The notes beneath the pieces are model-generated. The model searched no databases and was not told the DNA's origin. It worked only from the letters and a program-made list of their open reading frames with translations. DNA of 64,000 nucleotides from Cyrtodaria siliqua (Eukaryota > Mollusca > Bivalvia > Adapedonta > Hiatellidae), in NCBI GenBank assembly GCA_037043455.1, contig JAWPHD010003272.1:124001-188000 (forward strand), given 5' to 3'. Shown piece after piece: positions 21,589 through 33,720 of this stretch (positions are counted from its first letter, which is position 1; every line of letters starts with the position of its first letter). The translations under genes were made by a program, and so were the position numbers.

Positions 21589-21721
21589 GGAAAAAAAAGC
21601 TGATATGTGTAAGTCCTGCATACTGGTGCAATACAATTAGACATTCTTAAACTCAAGCGGCTTACGAGCTCACCGATATATTCGTAGTTCTTAAATCTTC
21701 TTTTGTATGTAGGCCATTTGA

Positions 21722-21727
21722 TTTATT
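21722..21727 (-). promoter_or_regulatory. Candidate polyadenylation signal of GPCR copy B
   Basis: AATAAA on the minus strand about 60 nt beyond the copy B stop codon and before the minisatellite. The same signal is kept at 40877-40882 for copy C. If used, the minisatellite is outside the mRNA. Confidence 0.5.
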
Positions 21728-21783
21728 CTTAAAAGTAAACCTGCATTTTGATAAATAGTATTTCAGGAAGACCCGGATGCTGA

Positions 21784-22878
21784 CTATCCGCAAATTTGCA
21801 CAATTTTGGCTTTTGTAGCGTTGTGCCGAATGTTACAATTCCATTTAGTTCTGTTCTTGTTAAACATACGTAATACTTCCTTTCGAAATTTGGTACCGCT
21901 TAAACAATACAATAAAAAGTTTAAGGAATTGTTTGTATACATAAGCATATTCACGATTGCCCACCACAGATCCAGTTGAGCGATTTGAAGCATATCTGCA
22001 CCCTTTATCCAGTAGACGTAGCCAATATTAAATATGCTAATTGGTGATGTACTGACGAAGAATAAAATGTTAAGGGTAAATAATATGGCGGTCATGGAGG
22101 ATTGTTTACCATGACGATTAAACTGCACGTTTCTATGTCCATTTTGTTTTAATGCAGACTGTACTATTCTGGAGTCCACTTTCTTTCGACTTTGTATGAC
22201 TTTAAACAGAATCAGAGCGTTTCCAGTAACAATGATCAGTAATGGTATCACACAAAAGGCACATAAATCTATCCATGGCCAAGTTGTGTTAATGAACACG
22301 ACATAGTTTTCGTTTATCTCCACACACTTATTCACTGCTACGACATTACCGAAGTCGTCACGTGTCTCTTTAAATGTCATACCATATATAAAGTGAGAAT
22401 GTAGGCCTAATACAAATATTCCAATTGATGTCATCAAAGCTATTGCTGACTTCTTGGTGCATGCAGTCTTGGCGCGGTGAGGAAACCACACGTAAATCAC
22501 CGTTTCAATTGTAACTGCTATTAGGATCCACGCGGAGAAATCCAAGGAACTGTAAACCAGCCAAGTATTGATTTTGCAACCGACAGGACTGACATGACGG
22601 ACATCTTCCTCAAATAAATAAAGTAACCATTGACGAAGGAGACCTGAATATAACACCACAAGATCGGAGAAAGCCAGAACCGATAAATAAAGCGCAGTTG
22701 TTGAGGTGCGAATAGACTTTCGGGTTAGCACAAATATTGAAAAAATATTTCCAACTGTTCCAAATAAGATCAAGATGGCTGGAATTATTTTCCAAATGAA
22801 GACTCCAGCTTTATGCTCAGCGTATAGTCTAGAGTCGTCGACGTCCACAACAACGCTATTATTCGATATGTTAGACAT
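21784..22878 (-). CDS. Rhodopsin-like GPCR copy B (peptide-receptor-like) lacking the DRY arginine
   Basis: Intronless seven-transmembrane class A receptor. The frame is open from an upstream ATG at 22986 (400 residues). I prefer the ATG at 22878 (364 residues, MSNISNNSVVV), because that start lies just before glycosylation sequons and the upstream 36 residues look non-domain. Landmarks are GTVGNIFS in helix 1, LYLSVLAFSDLVV in helix 2, the VGCKINTW and VNKCVEIN cysteines, SPISIFNIGYVYW in helix 6, and NSLNFLLYCLSGTKFRKEV in helix 7. The helix-3 motif is ETV where copies A and C have ERV: one base change (AGG to ACG, codon 22501-22503) removes the arginine that contacts the G protein in class A receptors. 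It differs from copy C at roughly two dozen residues plus a 6-residue deletion in the tail. Confidence 0.88.
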   Translation of the reverse strand: MSNISNNSVVVDVDDSRLYAEHKAGVFIWKIIPAILILFGTVGNIFSIFVLTRKSIRTSTTALYLSVLAFSDLVVLYSGLLRQWLLYLFEEDVRHVSPVGCKINTWLVYSSLDFSAWILIAVTIETVIYVWFPHRAKTACTKKSAIALMTSIGIFVLGLHSHFIYGMTFKETRDDFGNVVAVNKCVEINENYVVFINTTWPWIDLCAFCVIPLLIIVTGNALILFKVIQSRKKVDSRIVQSALKQNGHRNVQFNRHGKQSSMTAILFTLNILFFVSTSPISIFNIGYVYWIKGADMLQIAQLDLWWAIVNMLMYTNNSLNFLLYCLSGTKFRKEVLRMFNKNRTKWNCNIRHNATKAKIVQICG

Positions 22879-22986
22879 TATATCACAGTTTAAAGTCCAT
22901 ATGCTTTTTATATTTTCCGTATCAAAACTGTGGTATTTAAATATTGCTAATTGTTTCTCAGCGTTTGCAAAATGTTTCACATACAC

Positions 22987-24220
22987 ACTATATATCCTTA
23001 ATACATTAGGTAGTAAACTGTTGCATTATCACGAAATAAATCCGAATGCATGGGGTATTGTTGTTCCAATGAATCATTTTAATATATTAGAACGTTTACA
23101 TAGCCGTTGTCTGTGTTGCGATCTCAATGCGTATTTTATGTTAAGTAAACTCGCAGGATATACGTTGTTTATAGTGTTGTTTACTTACCTAAAACCTCTA
23201 CAGGCGCTCCTGAAAATAAATGCAAACGAGTGTAAAATAGTTAATCTGAATTGCATAGCAACTCTTATACTAGTATCTGAGGCAACAGCGTGCAATGACG
23301 TGTCGTGTTTTTGCAATATTACGTTTCGGTGATTTTATCTGTAGATCCGCATCTCGTATACTTCATTGAAATATGACTATCCTTACTGCGCTTCTTCTAG
23401 AATATACGAAACAAAGTACTCAATATCCGAAATGTCATTATACATATAGATGTCAGTATAAACTTCTGACCAGACATATTACGCACTATTTTGCAGAAAA
23501 TATCGTAGAAAGTTGGAATTTAGAGAATTTAGAGAAAGAGTTCAAATGCCTGTACTGTATTCTTTTTCAAAAAAGAAATGAAATAAAAAAATAAAAAATA
23601 TATAAAAAACATAAATAGAAAAAACACCATGAGCAAAAAGTGTTAATGGTAAATTTACTCATTTTGTGTTGCTTTAGGTTCTGGCACATATATCGTAACT
23701 ATGTCAACTGGCTTACATATAAACCTCACACCAAGTCATACATAGACAGGGACAAAAGTAAAGAGCTTCAAATTGTAGAACAAATCGGGATAAGGTTGTT
23801 ACGGAAAAAGAAAAAAATTAAAAACAGAAGTTTTTTTAATTTTTTTTTTTAACACAAACCATCGAGTAAACCCATGTTATGAGTGACATGCGTTGAATTT
23901 AGAGTGTGTTTAGTGTTGAACCACTTACTGATTTAAATGATGAATTTTCTACAATTTAAATGACAAATGCGTTCGAAAACGTTTATTTATTAATTTTCAC
24001 AAATAGTTCGACCGAGCACACTACAGCAAGTCAATGAATCATGTTTCTGTCATTGTTTTTTATATTTGTGAAGACAAAACGTGCAATAAATATCTCACAT
24101 ATTACATGAAAATCCACCGTAAAATGATAAATAAATGAAGGTGCATATTTATTCTACAAGACAACTATTTAATAGCAGCGGCTAATATGGGCATTACTAT
24201 CAAACGTCAGTGATGTTTAA
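22987..24220. other. 5' flank of GPCR copy B
   Basis: Paralogous to 42160-43380 and, diverged, to 11272-12004. An open plus-strand frame at 22706-23332 is antisense to the receptor N-terminus plus flank and has no support. A promoter for the GPCR is expected here, but no convincing TATA element was identified. Confidence 0.55.
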
Positions 24221-24224
24221 TTCC

Positions 24225-24385
24225 TTATATTTCAATGGTTAGAACTATTTATCAGAGGGAATGACTACTGACCCGAGAAAGGTATTATTGCACTCGGCGT
24301 ACCGGTCGTGCAAGAGCCAGTAGTCACTCCCGAGGATAAATTGTCCTAATCCATTGACTTCTAAGGCATTAAATAGTTGTTTTAT
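24225..24385. mobile_element. Foldback MITE, unit 1
   Basis: The arms CCTTATATTTCAATGGTTAG...CTATTTATC and GATAAATTGTCCTAATCC...AAGG are inverted around a GC-richer centre (GCACTCGGCGTACCGGTCGT). The unit 2 copy is at 43383-43545, so insertion preceded the segmental duplication. Confidence 0.7.
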
Positions 24386-26666
24386 TATATATCATAAAAT
24401 ATAAGGAATGAAATAAGATTTATTTTATTCTATTGATTTCAATTGATTTGTTTTACTTATAAATTTGAACTGAAATAAAAAAAGAGTGTAAGGCCATGTA
24501 CAAAAAAAGTGTTTCCCTACTAAAGAATATGAAAAGTGTCACCACACTACTATTTTTATTCATCGCCATTTAAGCCAAATAAAATAATACCTGTGTTTAC
24601 TGTTCATTGTTATACATATTTTGGTCGATATGTCGACTTTCTTTTCTTTTCTTTTTTTAAATTTTTATTGTATTGTTCATAATCTTCTTTTGACTGGTTG
24701 AACCGGGATGTCATCTTTTTCAGCTGTCAGTGTCAGTTGTCCAGACGATATATTGATCAAGGTCGTGTGACGCGTTGGTGTTAAAAAAACGCGTTAATGA
24801 CACCGATGTACTATTGCTCGCTAAATTTACTAGGTTTACGGTCACGTGATGAACTATTGCACGGTTGGCATATTTCCAATCAGAATGGTCAAAACTATTT
24901 AATCACACATGACTGTTTCTAGACCAATGAAAAACGCTTATATTTTATGATATATATAACAGTTTAATTTAGAGTTTGCCCTGACAATGTTTGCACAAAC
25001 ACTCTCTTGCCAAAATGCATTCTAGTCAATACAATCTTTACATAAATACGAAACTCTGTACAATTATAGTGTATATCAAACTGAATCAGTAATGAACAAC
25101 GACACACACAATACAGCAATACAACCTACCGTATTGATATAATCGACCGACAACATTTATTTATTATTTTCTTACTTTCTGTCATACTTTCATCGGTTCT
25201 ATCTTCACTGCTGTCCTTCTTTGATCTGTTGTTTTTATGATTTCCGAACAATTCACGGTATATCACGGTATATCACGGTATATCACGAGTTCTTAATATC
25301 TTTCTCAGTTTTCATTCTTGATTCCAGCAAGTTGTGCTTTTTAGTAAAAGTCAATTGAAAACGAACCTGTCATTCATATTGTCCATTATACACGTCTAAT
25401 AGCCTACTTTAAATTAGTTTAACGTCCAAATACCATAGTCGAAACATGATATATTTATGTATCAATGCAATATGTTATTCAACATAATCTAATTTCTTCT
25501 GAAAGTTAGTAAAGCTGTTCACAAGTAAACTATATAATGAGTCACGTTTGGCAGTAGACTGTCTTTATCCCAATATACATATTTCCAATCCCCCGTGGAA
25601 TAATGCATTTCTAATTTACATATTTCCAATCCCCCCGTGGAATAATGCATTTCTTATACATCTTAGCCAGTATTAAGATGTACGACGTGCTTGCGGATAC
25701 ATAATTACCAATTACAGGACCAAGAAATTGCTGAGGAAGTTATTTACAGCATCCCATCGGTATATTATAAGTATGTTTATGTCGCAATTAACGGTGCTTT
25801 GATCTGGTTCGCATATAACGTCATTGTTTATTCTAAGTACACTCTTCAATGAGTTATTATACAGTAACACGTTAATAACGCGAATATCTCTGTGGAGACA
25901 TCTGCATAGACACGCCTACATCAGATGAAAACAGCGTAAACAGATTGATCTGATTAATGTATTAAAACAACATTCATATTATATCAATATCAAGCTGTAC
26001 AACAGAAGATTTGTGTTTAATATATAACATTTCCTGTTAATTAGGGAATCTACAACCAGAAATGATTGTAACATACATGCTTCGTTTATTTTGGGAACAA
26101 ATATTGACTATTCAGACATGCAAAAAAAGTTGTGTAATGAACGAGCTTCATATTTTGGAACAAATCGGGATTACTCTGAGGAAGACATCTAAATACAACA
26201 TCAGTTACCGGAAAATATATCGTGCATAAACATATGTATTATTTCTTTTTATCAAACCATAAATGAATACCATCTCTTTATTTCATGCCAGAGAATAAGG
26301 TTTTAAACACATTTTGATAAAAAGTAAGATGTGTTTTGCTTCTAATGTAAAGTTTTATGAAAGTGAGTTGCAATAGTTTCGCCTTTGCGAGGCTGGTCAG
26401 GGTTTACAATGTCCGGCTGCTCATCAGTCATTTCTCCAAAACACCCCTAGTAACATTAATGGAATGGTCTTAATTTAATGAAAGGACAGTCCGTTATACA
26501 TTCACAGAGGGCTAAGGGTTAAATGTAACTCTTACACCTCTGAGTATAATATCTAATATAATCGAAACTATAAATATAGAATAGATAATGTTGTAGAGGA
26601 CTGACATAGCTTGATACAATCCCAACATGTGCTTATTACATGCAATGCTTCACATACGGTCTTATA
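24386..26666. other. Non-coding, paralogous to 43546-45768
   Basis: Conserved block between units with small indels. Contains a short tandem CACGGTATAT repeat (~25253-25290) and a duplicated CCCCGTGGAATAATGCATTT phrase (~25592 and ~25633). No coding region or structured RNA is supported. Confidence 0.55.
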
Positions 26667-27152
26667 TATACTGAAACGCAAAAGAAACGCAACTCGGGAA
26701 TTTCCGCTATATATTGTATGTACAATATGCTGCTGTTAATCAAATGGTACATGGCTACGTAAGACCTTTCCTTTCGGAAAAAATAATAAAACACACATAC
26801 TACAGCAAATAGTATTCCTTCAGAGTTCCTCTATTGACAGAGTATGCGTTTGGCTCAAGCATGTGAGCAAACTGAGGATGCAACATTTTGCAAATTCTTT
26901 ACGTTAAATACAGTACTGAACTGACTCAGTTTTTCAAAGAGGAACTTCAACATTTATGAATTTCTTGTTACAAGGTTTAGTGTCAATAAAACGTCTACAA
27001 CATCACAGTTAACTCTAATTCTCTAATTAACTGCAACTTCTTTTTACAAAACATCTTTGGATTTCTTTGGAATACTATGTGGAATTAAGTGTGCAGTATA
27101 TACAATATATAGCGGAAATTCCCGAGTTGCGTTTCTTTTGCGTTTCAGTATA
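26667..27152 (+). mobile_element. MITE-A copy 3 (unit 1)
   Basis: The termini are near-perfect inverted repeats of about 50 bp: TATACTGAAACGCAAAAGAA...AACTCGGGAATTTCCGC at the left and its reverse complement at the right. The CCATGTACCATT-type block (here as AATGGTACATGGCTACGT at 26744) is near the left end. In the unit 2 counterpart (45769-46249) it is near the right end, so the two are in opposite orientation. Confidence 0.85.
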
Positions 27153-27788
27153 TACAATACATTTGCACAACAGGGATTTTAGGCATATGCTCTTTGAAAC
27201 CTCGGTCAGGAAAAATATATTTCAAATGTAAAATTGTGTCCCTTTTCAAAATGTGCGAAATAATTTCATACGGTCTTATATAGGCCTATACAATACACTT
27301 GCATAACAAGGATTTTAGGCATATTCTCTTTGAATAAATACTGATAAAGGTGATCCTTTGTGAGCAACAAACACATTTAAGAGAATAAAGCAGCAGTCTC
27401 GGTTTTATTGAGCTGTTCATGAAAAGTAATGAAAGAAGCAACACCTCTCACGTCCCCTAGCACCGGCTTAAGTGGTATTCTACTTCAAAGCCACCTATAT
27501 TGGGCTCGTTGGTCCCAAAAGAACAGTAACAATAACACTACTGATTCATAGATGGGGAGACCTTTACAGCCGCACCTCTGTCAGGTAAAATATATTTCAA
27601 ATATCGAATTATGTCCTTTTTCAAAATGAAAGAAATATGGTGGACAATCGTTTCAGGAATACATACATCTAATAGAGAAAATTACTATTGGGCGTCTATT
27701 CGCATAGTTTACTTAGTTTTATTTGTTTGTGACAAACAACTCGTTTATGAAATTGTGTGTGTATGCCTGACCGTTTCATATCGTGAAT
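27153..27788. other. Non-coding, with R4 copy on the minus strand
   Basis: Contains a duplicated phrase ATTTTAGGCATATGCTCTTTG (27178 and ~27310) and an R4 copy at 27385-27500 in minus orientation (CGGTTTTATTGAG, GCAACACCTCTCACG). The R4 copy is absent from the matching part of unit 2. Confidence 0.55.
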
Positions 27789-27966
27789 AAAGGTCACTAT
27801 ATCATGTTACCAAGGCACTATATCATGTTATGAAGGTCACTATATCATGTTATCAAGGTCACTATATCATGTTATGAAGGTCACTATATCATGTTATCAA
27901 GATAACTAATATCATGTTATCAAGGTCACTATATCATATTATCAAGGTCACTATATCATGTTATCA
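27789..27966. repeat. 22 bp tandem repeat, about 8 copies, unit 1
   Basis: The unit CAAGGTCACTATATCATGTT + AT recurs at 22 bp spacing with a few variants. Unit 2 has about 6 more uniform copies at 46922-47057. Confidence 0.9.
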
Positions 27967-28204
27967 AGAACATATTCTTAAATATTCTGAAGGAACATTG
28001 CCAATTGCAAGATCAACCTGTTTGTGCGACCTGATCTGTGCCGTTTGACATTTGACTTCGACCATGTAAGCAGGATCTATTTCTTAAGGTAACAATGTTT
28101 TTTTCCCCTCAGCGTCGTTATTTTTCCGTAATTGTGCTAAAGTAAACATTATCTGAATCTTTTCATTGTCGTTTCTATATTTCTAACCCCTATCTTTTTC
28201 TTGT

Positions 28205-28370
28205 TTCAAAAGTATATATAAACGTCGTACAGGAAATGTGAAATTCATGGACCACAGTCAACGAAAAACGCATAGAAACAAACAATGATAACAATGATAA
28301 ATAAGAGACAATGAATCGGACATCACAAACATGAACTGGTTGATAATAGGGCTATACGGTAAGGTAAAGT
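28205..28370 (-). repeat. Dispersed repeat R5, short copy, unit 1
   Basis: Colinear with the end of the larger R5 copies: TATATATAAACGTCGTACAG, ACATCACAAACATGAACTGG, TTGATAATAGGGCTA. Conserved at 47780-47945 in unit 2. Confidence 0.65.
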
Positions 28371-28727
28371 ATCAGCTCTTTCTTTCAGACAAGTCAAACA
28401 CATGTTTACCAAGTTATTTTGTCAGAATACCAGTTTTTACTCTCTTGCACCTTCATCAAACTCTTATCATCCCATGTCTGCTCACGCACTACCCTAGCAT
28501 ACTAACAACGATCATTTTCATAAAAATGAGAAAAATGGTCATATGCAAATCACAGCACTCAAACGCAAAAGTTGTTTTTCATAGTATAGTTGCCATGACG
28601 CATCAATTCAGTAAACTGCTCTTGATGTAATGTAACATATATACGGAAATCAGAGATAACGATCCATTCTTGACAATGATTGACCTAATTCTAACTGTTC
28701 AACTTGGTGACCCCTGGAACAAGGACA

Positions 28728-29207
28728 TATACTGAAAAGAAGAAGAAAGGCATACTGGGTATTTCCACTATATATTGTATGTTTAATATGCTACTGCCAA
28801 TCGAATGGTACAGGGCGACATTAGGCCTGTCCTTTTAGAAAGAAGGTTTAAACAGCACTGAACACACCAATGGTTACCCCTTTAAAGTTTCATTATCGAC
28901 ATAATGCGCATTTGACTCAAGCAGGAGAGCAAACTTAGGCTTTAAACGTTGTAATCTCTTAACATGAAACGCAATACTGAAATGCCTTGACTTTTTCAAG
29001 CGAAACTTCAACATTTATGAATTTCGTGTAACACAGTATACTTTAATTAAAAGGTCTACTACATGACAGAGGTGTCCTTTCTGTAAGTAGTTGTAGCCCC
29101 TTTTGTACAAAACATGTTGAGATATATCTGGAATATTACGTGGAATTTAGTGTGTGTAATAGTGTAGGATAGGCAAATTTGTATGCGTTTCTTTTTCCTT
29201 TCAGTAT
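28728..29207 (-). mobile_element. MITE-A copy 4 (unit 1)
   Basis: Left TATACTGAAAAGAAGAAGAA, right TTCTTTTTCCTTTCAGTATA. The interior is the reverse complement of copy 1. Paralogous to 48333-48775. Confidence 0.8.
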
Positions 29208-29212
29208 AGTGA

Positions 29213-29275
29213 AAGAACAAGAGAGAAAAATGGCAGACTCGGTGTTATTGAGTCTGTTCAAGTGAGGTTATGTTC
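29213..29275 (-). repeat. Dispersed repeat R4, short copy
   Basis: AACAAGAGAGAAAAATGGCA, GACTCGGTGTTATTGAGTCT, GTTCAAGTGAGGTT: the reverse complement of R4. Unit 2 keeps only the first part (about 48806-48843). Confidence 0.6.
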
Positions 29276-31290
29276 ATCAGTAAATAATTATTATTTTTTC
29301 TCATTACGTTTATGGAAGCGATGTAAAATAAGTTTTGTTTCAATGAAATGCCAAGAAAATATTATATAAATAGCCATAAGTAATTATATAGAGTTGTATA
29401 AAACGGATTATAATGCCTCAGCAATAAAACCGTTATATTTCGGGCGGACTTTGACAGAATTAAAAGATTAACGGTTCAATCTGACGTCAACTTTTTTCAC
29501 ATTTTGTATTGCAGACACGCGATTGTTTTACTGCAGCGATTTCACGAAGCATCGAACAAGATATGGGCTGTGATATTCACAAACATAACACTCTCTAACG
29601 TGGTATGTGTGATTCTTACGTTAGTGTGGTGCAATTTAGCACTTTTCACGGTATATTACCGAACCAGGAAACAGTATTTCCTCTGACCATAGAAGGTATA
29701 TACACACTGGATTTATTTACCATACACTTAATACCCATGCTTATTGATCAATATATTTGCGTTTATTAATCAATGTACTAGTGCACATGCCATCTGCAAG
29801 ATGTTGGCTGAAGTCTAAACCTGGGAATAAGTGCGTGTATGAAAGAGAACATGCACTGCATAGGAAGTCCATCCACGCTTTTAAAAAATCAAACCCCAAC
29901 CACCCCACCACACCACTACCCTCACCAAAAAACAAAAAACAATAAAAATAAACAAACTTATTACAATAAAAGAGCTGGCGTACGTGCATGTTCTTCGCTT
30001 AACAGTATACAAAAATAGAAACTATTCCTTCCTTTTTCTACAAAATTATTTCAGGGAAGACACATCTAAATCAATTCCATAGGCTCCAAGTATAGAAGAA
30101 TCACAAATACAGTCATATTATGTATTAATTCACATACACTGTCTCCAGCATCGGTGAAATTGACTTGTGAGTAGTTTCTCACAAAGCACATACTACTCCG
30201 CGGCAGTTGACAGAGCTGTTCGCAACCGAAGACGAGACCGCGCTAGGCTTAAATTAATTGAATTGAATTGAATGTTGTTTAACGGCTCATCAACACATTA
30301 ATACTTTTAAAAAGAGAGAATGGACAGAATGCTGCGGTTTTTGTTTTCGGATGAAGTTAAATGAACTATATAGTTTATGGAGAATCATTTTAGCCCAATA
30401 CATTTTATATTTAACAGTACTTTTGATATCTCCTTTTCGTGGTGACAAACATAAAAATGAACGCCTCTCATACCAGGTAACAATTACATCGATTTTAATA
30501 AAATGTTTTATTCCGTAAAATTCACATACATTTAGTTGTGTTAAATAAGTGATGTTTCTATCCAAAATACAACAGCTACATAATTACAATTATCGCCATG
30601 ATGGAATGCTATATCTCATACGAAATAAATTACACTGTTTTAACAGCATGTGTTTACATTTGTTCAGACAAACTATATACCAAGGAAAAGCGGCAAATAC
30701 TGAACACGATGCTGACTGATAGCAGTGGTTAGAGAGGAGAGGTCTGTAAATGGATGAAGACAATTATTTATTGTTGAGTAATTATTTGTCAGACTATTTG
30801 GCTTGTTGTAATTTCAATCTTTCTTATCTGTTTAATTATACCCCCGCTTTCACAAAATAAAGTGTTTGTCGCGTCGCATAACACATTTTGATTACTTGAA
30901 TTTCCCAAGCACTTTTGAATGGGTTGTTCCCAAACTTTATTTACACATAACAACTGATGACCTTATGTCCCTCTACTTCACCCATTGTTGATTGACTAAT
31001 TTATTACAAAATTATGGCCCTTTGTTTGATTAAGAATTTAAGCGGGGAGTATTCATCGCATTCAATAATAGTTCTAGTTTTGATTAGAAGTTCCCCTCAT
31101 TTGGTACTAGCTGCAGAACAATGTTTACACAGCCAGCGAAAACACGAACAACACTCTATGCACGGATAGCCACGGCATTGTGTGCATCAATGTGTTTTCG
31201 CATACTTCTGAAAGATTATTAGTTGGGACTATGCAGTTTGTTTTGGTTTCAGGGTACACATCAACAGCATAACAATTAATATAGACGTCG
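29276..31290. other. Non-coding right part of unit 1
   Basis: Paralogous to 48844-50082 and 52868-54060. Includes an A/C-rich low-complexity stretch (29880-29950). Small open frames have no recognised domain. Confidence 0.5.
30256..30299 (-). repeat. Truncated SINE tail inserted in unit 1
   Basis: About 44 bp (GAATTGAATGTTGTTTAACG then GCTCATC) is present here and missing from the colinear unit 2 site (49921-49935). It is the reverse complement of the 3' end of the SINE at 46250-46503 (GAGCCGTTAAACAACATTCA), so it is probably a severely 5'-truncated SINE insertion. Confidence 0.7.
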
Positions 31291-31709
31291 CGCACTATAC
31301 TTGTGTCACCGAGCATTACATCATTTCCGACGTTACGTTAACGAAAATAACGTCAATTTATTTTCAACAACGTCAAAAATATATGTTTTCGTTAATAAAT
31401 TATAACTAGATAAGTGCAATACTTGTATCATATGTTTTGATGTGGCATGGATTCAGAATAATTAAAAATACCATTATACTTTTAATGTTTTAGATTTATA
31501 TACATATGTTACTGTTTTATATATATTTGATTCAAAGATATAGTAGGAAAATTGAGAAAAATAAAGTATTGTACACAATCAGATTGATCTTCTGGGCTGT
31601 TAATCAGATAGTTTTCGGTAATTTGTTTTACAGTTTGTTATTTAATAAATGTAAATTCGCCAAATTCGTCATAATTGAAATTCGTTTCGAAGGAAGTGCA
31701 GTATTTCTG
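31291..31709. other. Spacer between the two duplicated units
   Basis: About 420 bp with no counterpart before unit 1 or after unit 2. AT-rich, with a repeated AACGTCAA motif. This is the duplication junction. Confidence 0.6.
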
Positions 31710-32004
31710 TGAGGGGGAAATGCCTTCAAGCTGAAGATAATAAAAGCTTATCAACGAGAAAAAACAGTGTTTTATTTTTAAAGATTTGAACCGCAGTTTA
31801 TTACGCAGATTTTATTGTTAAAGAAAATCTAATCAAATTTAGAGTGTGTTTACGTTGTACCACTCAAAAATTAAAACTATAACTTTTCTAAAATGTAAAG
31901 GAAAAATGCGCTTGAAAAGTTTTATTATGTTTGTATAATTTTCCGAAGGTTCACAAAAATGTCAACCGATTACACTACTATAGTAATAGAAACATGCTTC
32001 AGTC

Positions 32005-32740
32005 ATTTGTTGTTCTTACATTTTTTTATTTTTTTTTTAAAAAAAAAATATGCAAAAGTGACACCACAGTATACAAGAAAATGAATAATAAATTGATAAG
32101 TAAACGGAAGTGCATATGTATTTAATATAGATATAAAAATCGAACAGAAAAAGCAGCATTCAAGGACGACATTCAACCACAAACACACAGAGAACAAAGA
32201 ACAAATTTAAAGATGAATAAAAGGCCAAATAAGACATCACAAACACAAAATAGTTGACAATAGGGCTACCGCCTTAGAACGGTCAGTGGAAAAAATTGCT
32301 GCTGGTGGTTTAAACCAGGTTCTATGGTGCACCAAACCTCACACTTACCCTACTTCATCCCAATAAAACGGGACAGTGTTAACAAAGAAATCCCTGTCAT
32401 GAACCATTCTCTAACCAACTAGGCAGCATTAATAGGCAATATAAATACAAAAAAAACACAACAATAGCATAGAAAGCCACACAGAATGTACTCAATGACT
32501 TGGCAGAAGCCAGAGAAACAAGAGAATAAACCACTGAGGGCACGAAAAGACAAGATTGCAGACAAACATCAAAAGTCAATGTCCTTTTGAGCTTTAGGTA
32601 GACGTCATCATAGGGTCCACAGCCTATCCGGCCATACGATGATAGGGTCATAACCTCTTTTGATTAACCTTTTAACAAGTTCAACAATGATAGTTTGAAA
32701 GTGATCATGACCAAGGATCTTACGAAGTTTGTAAAGATAA
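32005..32740 (-). repeat. Dispersed repeat R5, unit 2 copy
   Basis: Colinear with 12345-13115. Same marker phrases (ACAATAGGGCTACCGCCTTA, CATTCTCTAACCAAC). Confidence 0.7.
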
Positions 32741-32874
32741 CCTATTAAACACAGCGGATAATATGGACATCGCCTTCAATCGACAATGGCAAAGGGTTCA
32801 ACTGGGAGTGTGGTCCTGACATTGTCTCATTAATACCATATTTACGTCAATGCAAAACGATGTAACTTAATACT

Positions 32875-33720
32875 GTATATCAAATTGAAAAGATTCCTAT
32901 AACAATTATAAACAAGAAGAAACTGATGCAAAGCATCAGTGCGGCGCAGAATGCTTTCAAAAGGAGGAAACAAACGTTTATTTATTTGCAAATTTTTATT
33001 ATATAACAAAATGTAGAAATATTTTAAAAAGTATAAACAGTTATATGGCAACAGTGAGCAATAGTCACTTGAGAACAAAGGCACATACTTAAGATATCAA
33101 AACATATTTAAGTGTATGCATTAATTGCTGATGATATATATTTCTAGAATGTTATAAAGATTTTAAGAATATTGAGGTAGTTTGAATTAAGTAAAGAAAA
33201 ACATCAAAACAGAAGCTGATATGATCAGTGAAATGCGACAAATGGCTGGGGTAGGTGGACATGTATTCGGAAGAAGTAGTTTGTAGTGGTAAGATATCAT
33301 ACAGTATGGTTGTTGAATGTTTGACACTAATTTTTGTCATAGGTGTGTGCCACGTAGGGCTGATCATGAGATTTTCCTGAGTTTAAACGAGTATTGCATT
33401 GCCTATGTCAGGAAATAACATGCTCAAGCACAGTTTCAAAGCTGTATCTGTTATAGTTACTGAAAAAAATTGCGCCTTAACATAAAACTTAACAAAATAC
33501 GCAGACGCCGATCAAGGGATGACAATATGGCCAGTCTTTTACCCCAACATTTTTACAACAACAACAACAAGAACAACAAGTCACGTGCTCCGCCATTATG
33601 CAGAATCAAAAACCAATCCCAATATAGGCGAAGCGCCAGAAAGCCGCCAATCAGCAATTAACAACGACAACGACGAAAGTGCAGATTTATTGTGGAAAAT
33701 ACCAAACACTCATCACCTGT
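32875..33720. other. Unit 2-specific ~850 bp segment
   Basis: Unit 1 passes directly from GTCAATGCAAAACGATGTAA to TTGGTAGAAAAATTGA, while unit 2 has this extra stretch. It contains an AACAACAACAAGAAC low-complexity run (~33556-33578) and no recognisable gene. Whether it is an insertion here or a deletion in unit 1 is undecided. Confidence 0.55.

Larger units (their letters stand above)
12005..31290 (+). repeat. Segmental duplication, unit 1 (~19.3 kb)
   Basis: Colinear with 31710-54060 from AATGCCTTCAAGCTGAAGAT at the left edge to GGTTTCAGGGTACACATCA at the right edge. It carries GPCR copy B, the large minisatellite and a chain of repeats in the same order as unit 2. Differences are mostly clean insertions or deletions listed separately. 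It is a direct repeat. Confidence 0.9.

Noticed and set aside
20129..21640. Long plus-strand open frames (DVLLMEMQS-type and VRCVVDGNA-type repeats) over the unit 1 minisatellite as genes
   Set aside because: The 27 bp unit is a multiple of three and stop-free in several frames on both strands, so long frames arise automatically. No start context, splice signal or domain.
22706..23332. 208-codon plus-strand frame as a gene (and its relative at 41879-42361)
   Set aside because: It is antisense to the receptor N-terminus plus its 5' flank. The low-complexity translation has no domain, and the two versions differ in length.
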